DNA of 64,000 nucleotides. Origin: Euglena gracilis (Eukaryota > Euglenida > Euglenophyceae > Euglenales). Positions 9,301 through 19,833 of this stretch are shown here, in pieces. Each line of letters begins with the position of its first letter. The stretch's first letter is position 1. Below the pieces are notes generated by a model that worked only from the letters and a program-made list of their open reading frames with translations, was not told the origin of the DNA and made no database searches. The position numbers and the translations under genes are program-made. The DNA is taken from the NCBI GenBank assembly GCA_039621445.1, contig CP154957.1, forward strand, positions 34,068,843 through 34,132,842, read 5' to 3'.

Positions 9301-11421
9301 CAACTTGTCTCGCAAGAACCAGAATCCGAGGAATCATTGATGACGCTCATCGGGTCAATGTTTGTTCCAGAAGTTCATTCATTGAGCCCCCCCGGGGAGG
9401 TCATCCATAATTGGGGATGGATCAGAATTCAAAAAAAGGTTTTGTTTGCAGCAATCCCCCTCTCTGAGCATTTTTGCTATGTGACAGATTAATCAACATT
9501 TTTCTTCTGTCTGGCGCTGTGCAACGTTGAAATAATGGATCTTTTTTGTGCTTTTCGGCCATTTTTGAAGGAAGTTCGCTTCGTGCAACCAGGGCCCTGG
9601 GGTTGTGTTTGTGAATGAACCCCTGCCATCAATATGGGTATTTTTTCACTGGCACACCTATGCAGCGGCCTGCGAGCATTGATTTAGGCGGTCCATTTCC
9701 TCCTTTTTTGAGCAAGCAAATTGACAAACTTCGGGATTCATTTCATTTTTTTTTTTTGCACAAATGCTTCTTCACATCATTCACATCAGAACTTCTTTTT
9801 TATTCTCACTCCAACAAACAAACACTGGTTTTTTGGGTTGCGCTTTTTTTTGCCTTCTTTCTCCCCCATAAAGTCTCCATTTATATTAAGCCAGTTTGGC
9901 CCAAGTGGCCAAAGTGACCGACATGACTGATTTTCAAAAGTGACTGGCTGCTTTTTGAAATGGAAATTAACGTTGAAAATCCTTGGCGTTGTTGGCATTG
10001 CTTTTTTTTGCCAAAAAGTGCCCAGAATGACATTTTTGCCAATTTTGGGGGCAAAAAATTTTGTCCGCCTGGACTGCGCCATTGTACAGCAAGCAGGCAG
10101 TCCAAAAACGGAAGAAAAAACAAACACCAGTTTTTCCGGTTTTTTGGGGTTTTTTTTGAAGAAAAACTGACAACGGTTTGGAGAAAATTTTTTGACTTGG
10201 AGTTTTGTTGGGATTTTCCCATCGACCATGACATGCTTGGGGATATGTTTTGGGTCATCTTTGAAAATTTTCTCCATTTCTGGTGTGAAGGTACAGTGGG
10301 TGAGACAGGACGGGATGGTAATGCCTGGGGAAAAAACCACGGGTGCTTTTAAAAAAAAAGAAAACAAACAACGCCAGCTCTGCTGTACAGGAGGGGAGGC
10401 TTTCCCCCCCAGGACCAGAGCTGGGTCCGACCCTCTGCTGGGATCTGCCCTTATACTTAACCCTGCCCCCCACCCTTTCCCTTTTTTCCAGGGTGCCGAC
10501 TTTTAAGTCAAAGTTTTCTTCGGTGCCTTCCTCACTGATTTTTCCGAGGGTAGGGGTCTGTAACCCCTTCCCCCACCTTCCGGGTGGGGATTGATGCCCT
10601 CCCCCCGCTATATCTTCCCGCACTGCCCTGCCCCCCAATTCCCAATCATTCCCTTCACTCCTTGAAAAGGTTGTTTTTCTTAAGGCAGTTCTCGCCCCCC
10701 CCCCCCAGCGGGTTGCTATGGCAGGCAGGGGGGTGAGCATTTTTGACCCCCTGGGGGGTCGGGTTTTGGGTGGGTAGTGCTATAGCGCACCTCCTGAAAT
10801 TATAATCCCTCACCCCTCACCCCATTGCAGCTCGGGGTACAGGAGCGCGTTTGATGGGGCTTCCCAGGGGAGAGGACTGGGGCGAGAGTTTCAATCTTCC
10901 AGTCCCACGCTGTTCCCCAAGTTCATCTTCCATTTCCCCAGACCCTCACCGCCTGTTTGGCCATTCACAAGGGAAAATTGGCTTGGTTGGCAGGCACCGT
11001 GGTCCAAAGAAACCGACCGCCTGGGGGTGTGCCTGCTGTGGGCAGACCCCTCATAGCATAAGACACCCCCACCCTCCGCGGTTGGGGAGCCTGATTTGGA
11101 CTCGATTATGTTGGGCACGGTGTTTTCGGTATATTATCCTCCATTTCATTTTTTGGTTAACATTTTGGCAAATAGGCATAACATTTTCACGTTGCATGCA
11201 GTTTCATGTTGTTTTTGGAAAGGAGGGGTTTACCTTCGAGAGATGTTTTGGACGTCCCACAATGGATGCCATATTCAAACCACTGAACTGTTTCACAGAA
11301 GCATCGACGTGCAAAATTTCAATGTGCGGTCCCTCATGGGACTGCCAAATCCTCACAATGAATTGCTTTTGTGCAATCGTAAGTCAAGATTCTTGACAAA
11401 GAGGAAGTTGACTGCCTAAAG
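6302..11421. other. About 5 kb without a supported gene
   Basis: Mostly homopolymer-rich DNA (runs of A, T, C and G) with no ORF of convincing composition and no protein motif I recognise. A few pyrimidine tracts followed by AG occur, for example before 7039. Minor features are GATTCCTAAT words near 8850, as in the MITEs, and T-rich tracts at 9740-10180. Whether part of it belongs to introns of the M16 gene downstream cannot be decided from the sequence alone. Confidence 0.5.
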
Positions 11422-11474
11422 TTTTGAATATATTTCACGCACCGACCTGGTGAAGGCCCTGAAGAAAGTGCAAG
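11422..11474 (+). CDS. Possible exon upstream of the M16 peptidase exons
   Basis: The short reading frame EYISRTDLVKALKKVQ ends at GTGTTC, a possible donor, one base into a codon. That phase matches the next exon candidate at 12312, giving a continuous KVQGYIEKF. The upstream acceptor is weak (little pyrimidine), so the left boundary is uncertain. No domain can be assigned to so short a piece. Confidence 0.35.
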
Positions 11475-12311
11475 GTGTTCCAAAATCTTCTGTGTTCAGA
11501 GTATCGGTCTCATCAGTCTGTACATTACCAACCCAAATTGCGAATTTTTTGCTCTTCTTTCGGCGCCGAAGGGAGAGCAAAATTCTCTCCTTTTTTCCCT
11601 TGTGGTGGGTGGAGTTGGTCCCCCCACCAGGCCCACCACCCGCTATCCCCGGGACCCGAAGACCACTTTATATTTGTTTTTCAACTTTTTTTAAAGTTCC
11701 AGGAAACACACTTTGGGGCATTTTTTTGAAGCCCCCCACCAATTTTTTTTACGTAAATTTGCACCATTTCTTTTTAATCCCGGGATCGACCCACCAGCCC
11801 CCTTCCCCCTCTGGGGGAGAGGGGTCTGAACCAGCTCAAGGTGCGTCCCCCCCAGGCCGGTTGGCATTTTTTTGGCAAGGAATGGTCGAAAGCAATTTTT
11901 TTGGACACCCCCCGATTGTTTTGGCCACTCGCGTGGGGTCGGAAGTGGTTTTTTAAAAGTGCGCCCCCCCCGGGTCAGTAAGCAATGGTGTTATCTGAAC
12001 CCCCCTTCATTTGGTCCCCTGCGAATGAGTGATGAACGATGTTTGACAGTGGATGTGACCAATGTTTGGGTTTATTTCTGGGCATAGTTGCGGAATGGAG
12101 TCGAAAATTCTCCTCTCCCGGGCCGGGTCAGAAGGGGGACTTACTAAGAACATGGCACTGAGTGCAAGGAGCGGTTCGAGGCTGAAATGGGTGAAAGTCG
12201 CTGGAAGTTACCAAACTTAGCTGTAAATGGGTGCCAATGGCTGAACGCAGCCAAATATCTGGGCGGAATCTTTTTCAAAACGACCACTCGCCAATGCGGT
12301 GCCTCTTGCAG

Positions 12312-12420
12312 GATACATTGAGAAATTCAGAGCGCCCGACGTCTCTGCGGTGATGGCGCGCTACCTCCACGCACTGGTGCCGCCCTCCCTCGGCTTCTCC
12401 AGCTCCGTCCTGGCCGGCGT
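12312..12420 (+). CDS. Putative exon of the M16 peptidase gene
   Basis: It follows an acceptor (CCTCTTGCAG) and reads GYIEKFRAPDVSAVMARYLH, continuing to SSSVLAG, with the GC-rich codon use of the neighbouring exons. A donor at 12421 (GTACCA) leaves two bases of a codon, which matches the phase of the exon at 12590; a donor at 12419 would not. Function is unassigned, and membership of the M16 gene is inferred from phase and order only. Confidence 0.45.
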
Positions 12421-12589
12421 GTACCAGGCTTCTTTTTATCTTGTCGGATCCCCCCGGGGGGCTCCCCCCCCTTCCGAGGAGCTGCTGTGCTGGGGGTCTG
12501 GGTATGGGTTTTGCTGTGAAGCGCTGGATATTTTTTAAAAAATTTTAATCATGAAAAATGATAATTATTTTTTTTGAAAATGCCTCCAG

Positions 12590-12773
12590 ATGGCCCATTT
12601 TGGAGGGTTCCCTCCCCAGCGCCGTGTTTTTGGGGGGACCACCCGGGGGTCTCAAAGAGGAGCCTGGCATGTACCTGCGGCCCCGGCGGGCCTACGACCA
12701 CGTGGTCCGCGTCGAGCGGGCCCTGTCTCTGACGCCGTTGCTCCACCGCCTGACGAGCCGGGCGATGCCCTCG
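12590..12773 (+). CDS. Putative exon of the M16 peptidase gene
   Basis: It lies between an acceptor (TGCCTCCAG) and a strong donor (TCG then GTGAGT at 12774). The frame contains GGLKEEPGMYLRPRRAYDHV and then a basic/leucine stretch ending SRAMPS. It ends in phase 0, and the next exon candidate starts in phase 0. No domain is recognised. A later acceptor near 12650 is possible, so the N-terminal part of this exon is less certain. Confidence 0.5.
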
Positions 12774-14511
12774 GTGAGTCTCAGAGAGCCCGTGGGCAAC
12801 CATGTGGGGCTTCCCCTCTGCCAGGTCGTCCCCTCACACACCGCTGGGTTTTGCATATGAATCATCCTGTGCCTCGGTGGGTGAGCCATGCTGCATTCTG
12901 TGCCTGTTCCGAACCTGGAAACCAGCAGTGCCCCCGGATCTGAGTGGTCATTTGAGCACACCCACTGAGTTGAGCACAGCCATTTTCGCACGTTCACCTT
13001 TTCTTGGCACACCAGGAGGATAAATCCAGAGGAGAACCAGCAACAATGCACTCCTTGTCATATGTCCCTTTCTTCCAGGGTTGCACCAGGGGCAGAACCT
13101 CTGCTGAGCTGCATGTCTTGATGCAACCAGGGGTCTTCTGTGCATAGCAGTGCCGATGTCCATTTTCTTCAGCCACATTTTAATGACGTTTTCATTCCAC
13201 ACAACTTGGATCCTTTTCCCTAATTCACACCTCCTCCGGGCAAAAAGTCTGCCATACTCCAGCGGCCCAAAATGATTTCATTGTTCCATGCCAAAGTGGC
13301 TTCTGATGGAGACATTACATGCTGCTGCTGCTGCTGTTGATGAGATAAAATATAATTTTTGTCCCCCCCCCCCGACCCATTTGCCCCCGGCTCGTTGATC
13401 CCCCGGCAGTTGGGGCAACACGCCCCCCCAAAGTTTTCTCCCTGGCCCGTTGGGGCCAACACGGACCCCCCTTTTTGAGGCATTTTTGGCTTGGCGGCTT
13501 GCCCCCCCCCCCCCCCGGCTTTTGGGGTCAACATGTTGGGGGGGGGTAGGTACTGTTGATTCTTATTGTTGTCCACAGTGTTATTTTGGCGGACAGCGAT
13601 CCCCCCCCCGCGTTGTGAGGCTGGAGCCAACCAAGTTCTTGAAATAGCCGAAAACTGTTTCCGCAATCGAACCACTTTGTGCTGGAAACCATTTGAAGGC
13701 TGCAGGGTAACCTCCCAAGAAAGGATCATGAGCCATCCAACCTTTCTAAGAGGTGTGGCAGCCCCAACGGCGGGTTTGATACGAGGGGACACCCTGGATG
13801 GAGGGTGTCCCCTCCATCCAGGGTGTTAAGAGAGCATTGGTTTTGTACAGGGGAGTGGGGGCCCAGACCCCCCCCAGGGCTGAGGGGGGGGGGTCCGGGG
13901 ACGGCCCCATGGAACCAAATTTTTTTTGTGCCGGCTGACTTATGTTTTCATCATTTGTTTTTGTGATTCTGGATAACATATCACCTGAAACCGCAAATTG
14001 GGGCACTTTTTTGAACCCCTCAAAAATTTTCCAGTGTTTTGCACCGTTTTTTTTTTAACCCCCTCCCTTCCTCTCATTTAACCCCCCCCCCCCCTCCTGG
14101 AGGGGTTCCGGACCGACCCCGGGGGGGGGGGGTTCTCGGGACCCCCAAAATTTTTCCTTTTGTCAATTTTTTCCCTTTTGGCACTCTGTGCAAAAATTTT
14201 TGGGCATTTTTGGGAATTTTTGCCCCCCCAAAAATGCAAAATGGCACTTTTTTGCCAATTTTGGGGATTTTTTTTTTCGCCCTGGCGCTTTGCGCCAGGC
14301 TGACTTTTGGTCTCTCGTCTGTGCCACTGCACAGGGGGGGGTGTCCGCCCACCCCCCTCCCCCGACCAGAGGACCAGAGGGGGGTCCGACCCACTCCACC
14401 TGCCCCAGTATCGAACCATGGCCCCCACTCCGTAGAGTGGCCACTGGGGCTGGACCCCCAGCCGCCCGGCACTCTGTGACGCCCGCTGATCCCTGCCCCC
14501 ACCCCTCTCAG
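12774..14511. other. Putative intron DNA
   Basis: Spacer between two exon candidates. It contains a (CTG)n-type run near 13321, C-rich tracts, and a hairpin with 16-bp arms (13789-13804 against 13811-13826). No ORF is supported. Confidence 0.45.
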
Positions 14512-14614
14512 CGGCTGCTGCGGGGGATGGGCCTCTGCGGCCCCTGCCTGGAGCGGTCGCATGCGTTGCTGGAGGGGCCGGTCCCCGCCTTCTGGCGCAC
14601 CGCGGGGCCCCGAG
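14512..14614 (+). CDS. Putative exon of the M16 peptidase gene
   Basis: The acceptor is CCCACCCCTCTCAG. The exon starts in phase 0 with RLLRGMGLCGPCLERSHALL and ends CGA G before GTGTGG. The single leftover G joins TC of the next exon to make a valine codon, so the phases agree on both sides. Confidence 0.55.
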
Positions 14615-14912
14615 GTGTGGGCCGCGCCGATTTTTTTTGGCCGAAGGACAGACCTGTGCAATTCCGATGGTCAACACAAGACAACATGACATGAACACAC
14701 AAGACTCGTGACAGACCAGACAAGACCGCATGACCATGACTTCGGCTGTTTGTTGTCAACAAGGGCCTCCAAACAAAGTCCGCAATTCCCTCCTCTCCTT
14801 GCGCCGTCGATCCCCGTCGCTCCTTCCAGGCTGGCTGGTTGGCCTCCCTTCGTTGGACTTCAAGATTTCCTGTCTGTTTATGTCCCGCGGTGGTTGCCCT
14901 CCCTCTCTTCAG

Positions 14913-15124
14913 TCTCGGATGTGCTTCAACAGCTGCTGGACTCCGGCCCCGACTCCCTGCCCACCGCGGCGGCTGGCCGGCTCTCCCCGGCGGAGGGGCT
15001 CGTCACAGGGACACTGCCCAACGGCCTCAGCTTCGTCATCCTCCCGAACCGTGACCCGCCAGACACAATCGTCACCTACCTCCAAGTGAACGCCGGCTCC
15101 ATCAACGAAACTGAACGGCAGCAG
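14913..15124 (+). CDS. M16 metallopeptidase, N-terminal exon
   Basis: The acceptor is CCTCTCTTCAG and the donor CAG/GTTCTC. The frame carries the characteristic start of an M16 (insulinase/pitrilysin) peptidase domain: LVTGTLPNGLSFVILPNRDP, then a strand ending VNAGSINET. In this family that strand precedes the zinc-binding helix, which follows directly in the next exon. M16 enzymes cleave peptides or presequences using zinc. Subfamily and cell location cannot be told from this fragment, and the gene's true start is not identified. Confidence 0.8.
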
Positions 15125-15701
15125 GTTCTCTTTTCCCCCTGATCGGCCAGCCCTCCCAACGGGGGATTGGCCCAGGAAACATCCATACACTTCTCCGAAA
15201 GGAGAGACCAACCATACTTCCACGTGAAACAAAACTGAAACGTAAATCAGCCTGGACTTTTTTTCACTTGCAAGGAGGTCAACCTTGGTCCGTTCAAAAT
15301 GGGCTTGCAGCCGTTGAACACGTTGATAACCCTAATCACATTCCCACACACCCCCAGTGGCACCCCTTTGCTAATTGCCAACCACCCTCAACAGCACCTT
15401 CCCCACCCCCCCCCAATAGTCCCCCTCTTGCTCCTCTGAACTCTGCCTTTGCCACTGTAGGAAGGGACCCCCTAGCCACCTCAAACGGGTTTCGCGCGGG
15501 CCTGCACCAAACGCACTCTCTGTTCCACCCTAATAACACACTTTTTTGATTTGACCAAATAGCCACTTTACATTCCATTCTTGCCACATTTCCCCCTTGA
15601 CAACCTTTCCTTCTCCCCCCTCCTTGCCACTCATCTCCCCTCCCTAAACCTTCCCCCAGTTTGCAACTGCTTTGACTGTTTGAGTCCCTGCTCTTCTGCA
15701 G

Positions 15702-15792
15702 GGCATGGCCCACATGCTGGAGCATATGGTGTTTGCTGGGTCTGAGAAGTACCCCACGGAGGGCGCAATGACGAGGATCTTCAACGCCATGG
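15702..15792 (+). CDS. M16 metallopeptidase exon with HxxEH zinc motif
   Basis: It follows the acceptor CTCTTCTGCAG and reads GMAHMLEHMVFAGSEKYPTE, continuing to RIFNAMG. HMLEH is the inverted zincin motif HxxEH of M16 peptidases: two zinc-binding histidines and the catalytic glutamate. GSEKYPTEG is typical of what follows it. The distal zinc-binding glutamate and the rest of the protein should lie in later exons, but none is visible before the retroelements at 17.7 kb. The probable donor is G/GTCTGG at 15793. The gene is either split by a very large intron or truncated here. Confidence 0.85.
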
Positions 15793-15884
15793 GTCTGGAA
15801 GCATGCTCGTGTTTTTTAGAACCAAATGAAATACAATGCTTCTAGGCATCTGGCATTTTGTCATGTTCTGGAATTTGTTGGACA

Positions 15885-15946
15885 AACACACACACACACA
15901 CACACGCACACGCACACGCACACACACATGCACATGCACACGCACG

Positions 15947-16003
<57 letters not shown>

Positions 16004-16027
16004 ACACCCACACACACAAACACACAC

Positions 16028-16082
<55 letters not shown>

Positions 16083-16120
16083 ACACACACACACAAACAC
16101 ACACACACACACACACACAC

Positions 16121-16157
<37 letters not shown>

Positions 16158-16195
16158 CACACACACACACACACGAACACACACACACACACACA

Positions 16196-16291
<96 letters not shown>

Positions 16292-16375
16292 ACAAACACA
16301 CACACACAACACAGAACACACAAACACACACAACACAAAACACACACAACACACACACACACACACACAGACACA

Positions 16376-16443
<68 letters not shown>

Positions 16444-16516
16444 CACACACCACACACTCACACACACACCGACACACAAACACACACACACTCACACGCA
16501 CCCAACACACACACAA

Positions 16517-16553
<37 letters not shown>

Positions 16554-16650
16554 CACACACACAACGCACACATCACACACACACACACACACAACACACA
16601 CACACACACCACACAACACACACACACACACCACACACACACACCCACCC
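15885..16650. repeat. (CA)n microsatellite, about 0.77 kb
   Basis: Almost pure CACACA with occasional interruptions. The very long His/Thr and Cys/Val reading frames here are artefacts of the repeat. It begins about 90 bp after the last M16 exon, so probably within its next intron. Confidence 0.98.
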
Positions 16651-16954
16651 CCCACACCCACCCCCACCCCACCCCCACCCACACACACCCCCACACACCC
16701 CCCCCCACCCCCACCCCCACCCCCACCCCCACACCCACCCCCACCCCCACACCCACCCCCACACCCACCCCCACCCCCACCCCCACCACCCACCACCCCC
16801 ACCCCCACCCCCACCCCCACCACCACCCCCACCCCCACCCCCACCCCCACCCCCACCCCCACCCCCCCCCCCACCCCCACCCCCACCCCCACCCCCACCC
16901 CCACCCACCCCCCCCCACCCCCCCACCACCACCCCCACCCCCACCCCCACCCCC

Positions 16955-16985
<31 letters not shown>

Positions 16986-17432
16986 ACCCCCCCCCCCCCC
17001 CCCCCCCCACCCCCACCCCCACCCCACCCCAACCCCCACCCCCACCCACCCACCCCCCCCACCCCACCCCCCCCCCCCACCCCCACCCACCCCCCCACCC
17101 TCCCACCCCCCCCACCCCCACCCCCACCCCCCCACCCCCACCCCCACCCCCAACCCCACCCCCACCCCCACCCCCACCCCCACCCACACCCCCACACCCA
17201 CACCCCCACCCCCCCACCCCCACCCCCCCACACCCCCCCACCCACACCCCCCCCCCCACAACCCCACCCCCACCCCCACCCCACCACCCCCCCCCCCCCC
17301 ACCCACACCCACACCCACCCCCCCCCCCCCCCCCCCACCCCCACCCCCACCCCCACCCCCACCCCCCCCCACCCCCACCCGCTCCCCCCCCCCCACCCCC
17401 CACCCCCACCCCCCCACCCCCCACCCACCATT
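16640..17432. repeat. (CCCCCA)n-type degenerate satellite, about 0.79 kb
   Basis: The CA tract passes gradually into CCCCCA/CCCCCCA units with C runs up to about 25. The minus strand is therefore a long run of G4-5T, highly prone to form G-quadruplexes. All reading frames in it are low-complexity artefacts. Confidence 0.97.
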
Positions 17433-17757
17433 AAGCTTCCCCTTCAGCTCTCTTCTCTCGTATCTCCCTCTCTTTATTACCTTCCCCCTATACTCCACCG
17501 CCACTCTCCTTTGTGTCGCGATCTAGTAGATTTCCGCCCTTGTCTTCTTCCTCCCCCTGCGCGCCCGCCCTCCTGCCCGGTGTCTCTCAGCCGGATTCCC
17601 GTAACCGGCTGCACACGCACTACAACACGGAAACCCCCCGGCTAGCAGCGGCGCCCCACGCGGCCGGCCGTCAGCCGGAGCTCAACCAGCGGCATCTTCA
17701 AGAGTTTACAGGAGGCGAGGACGCTGCGCGCTTCGCGATTGGACAATACCGGCTTCG

Positions 17758-19833
17758 GTGGAGGACACGTCCCTCGTGCGGGTGTACGACACCCGCCTCT
17801 CTTTGGACTGCTCGCGCGACGTGAAAGCGGAGGTACGGCTCATCGACGACCCGGACACGGTCGTGGTGGTGGGGGGCGATTTTGCCTCCCAGGCAGACAT
17901 CTGTGATGCATCAGCGCTCGCACCGGCGGTACCGCGGAGGTGGGGCCAGCGCCCCTCCCACATCATCATCCCGCCGCGGGAGCACCTCGGCGTCTGGATC
18001 CAGCGGCTGCGCAGTCAGCTCGATTTGGAGGACCCTTCCACCGTGTACAGCATCGCCGCGGTGGTGGACCGGGACAGCTGTCCCCAGGAGCTCAACGCCA
18101 TGGCCCTGCGTCGGCTCCTTCCCGCGGCTGGCCCGCTCTTCGATGACCGGCGGGTATCCGTGGAGGCGGTGGCGGTAGCCGAGCGGCCACCCCTCTTGCG
18201 CGTGCCCGCCTCTGAACGTCGGCTGCCCCCGGAGGAGTGGGAGAGGGCTTTCCTCGCCCGCAACAAGGTCCTCATGCTGCTGCATGTCCGGCGCCTGCCT
18301 CAGGCCATTCCGGCCACGGCTGATCCACTGACGCCAACGGGAAGGTGGATCCGCGGCTCGTTACCGGATCCGGAGCCCAACCACCTCGAGCTCCTCCGTG
18401 TGGAATTTGAGCTGCCCCCGGCGACGCGGCAACGCAACTCGTAGCTGGTGCTTCGTCGCGCGCTGTCGAAGGTGGCGGGCGCGGTGGGGGTGGTCTTCGG
18501 CCCCGCTCACCAGCTGCGGGGCATCCAGCCCACCCATGGCGGAGTACTGGCCCTGCTGGCCGTACCGCGGCCGGAGGCGCTGCGCTGGTTGAAGGGAAGC
18601 GGCTGTGGAGGCCTCTTCGTGAGACCCTTCTGGACCCGCGATACGTGTCCTTCACTTCAGCGGCAGCAGTTCAATCTGTTGTACCTCAAGAACAGGCGTG
18701 CGGAGGCTGCTCGGTTGTGGGATGCCCTCCACGACCTGCAAGGGGTGGTCGGCCTGCTGCCGGCCGAGAAGGACATCGCCGTGCGCATCAGTGCGGCCTC
18801 GGGAGCGCCGGCGGATGAGGTGCAGGCCCGCGTCCGGGTTGCCCTCCAAGATCCCCAGGCGGCTGTACGACAACAAGTGCCAGGTGCGGTGTGGTGGAGG
18901 CTGGGGCCGCTGTCCGACGCCGACCTCTTCCGCGTGCGGGACCTCATCGCCCTGACTGGTCTGTCCCCGCTGCGCGACGAAGTGCGATTCGGTGGGGCGG
19001 GGCAATTCCGGCGCGTCGCCTTCTTCCAAGCCACGGGGCGGCCCACACGCTCCTCCCTCGACGACGGTGGCTGGGGCCGTTCTACGTGCTCCGCCGTGCT
19101 AACTCGCGCCGACCCCCCTCCCCGCCGGCAGCCCACGTCTTCGACATCCCCCCCTTCAGCCGCCTCCCGCCCACCACCCAGAGACCTTCCCGCCTCCGCG
19201 ATCTGGGGCGGCCCGCGGCTTCACTCCACAGCTTCAGCCTGCCCGCCGCCGAACTCGCTCCTTCCGCAGCCAGCCTCCCCGCCCGCAGCGCCGGCCGCCC
19301 TCGTCTCCCGCGCCACGGCACGCGCCGCTCGGCGCCAGCAGCCCGCCCCCCTTCCGCAGCCGCCCAGCCCCCGTGGATTCACGGCTTCTCCCGCCCCGAC
19401 CGCTTCGGCCCCCGGCATCGCGGACTTGGTGGCAGAGCTGCGCAGTATGCGGCAGGCCCTTGACCGGCAGGCGGTGGAACTCGCAGAACTCCGCCGGGAA
19501 AATGCCGAGCTCCGACGTCAGCTTGCGGCCACCCGCCCTGCCACGCGCGTCAACCTCTTCCAGCATCAACCTTACGCGTCCCCGAACCCCGCCCCTGCCC
19601 ACCTGCCTCACGAGACCCTCTTGAGCCAGGACGAGCGCATCGCCGCCGCCTTGCATGTCCCCGAGCCCGCGGCTGCCGCGCGCCCCGCCACCCCACCCAC
19701 GGACATCGTCATGCGGGTGGATGACAGCGATGCTCGAGGCCGTGCCCGCGACATCGGCGAGGTCACCCCCGAGAAGCCGGCCGCAAAGAAGCCCCTGCGC
19801 GCCGCCTCGGTGGATGGCAGCCGCCATGTCTAG
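17758..19833 (+). pseudogene. Non-LTR retrotransposon ORF1 (gag-like), one in-frame stop
   Basis: One frame runs from about 17758, where the first usable start is GTG and no clear ATG is seen, to TAG at 19831-19833. It is interrupted by a single in-frame TAG at 18442-18444. The C-terminal part is rich in Pro/Ala/Ser and contains a heptad-like coiled coil (LRSMRQALDRQAVELAELRR and onwards), which in ORF1 proteins serves multimerisation. No zinc knuckle is seen. The stop overlaps the start of ORF2 by 20 nt, a common arrangement for coupled translation. Homology of the N-terminal domain is not recognised. Confidence 0.65.

Noticed and set aside
16640-17432. CCCCCA repeats as an internal telomere
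   Set aside because: Unit length is irregular, the tract grades into (CA)n, and the unit is not a telomere repeat I can place in a related organism.
15826-17645. Reading frames of 500-600 codons on both strands
   Set aside because: They are translations of CA and CCCCCA repeats (His/Thr, Pro/Thr or Cys/Val, Gly/Val) with no real protein composition.
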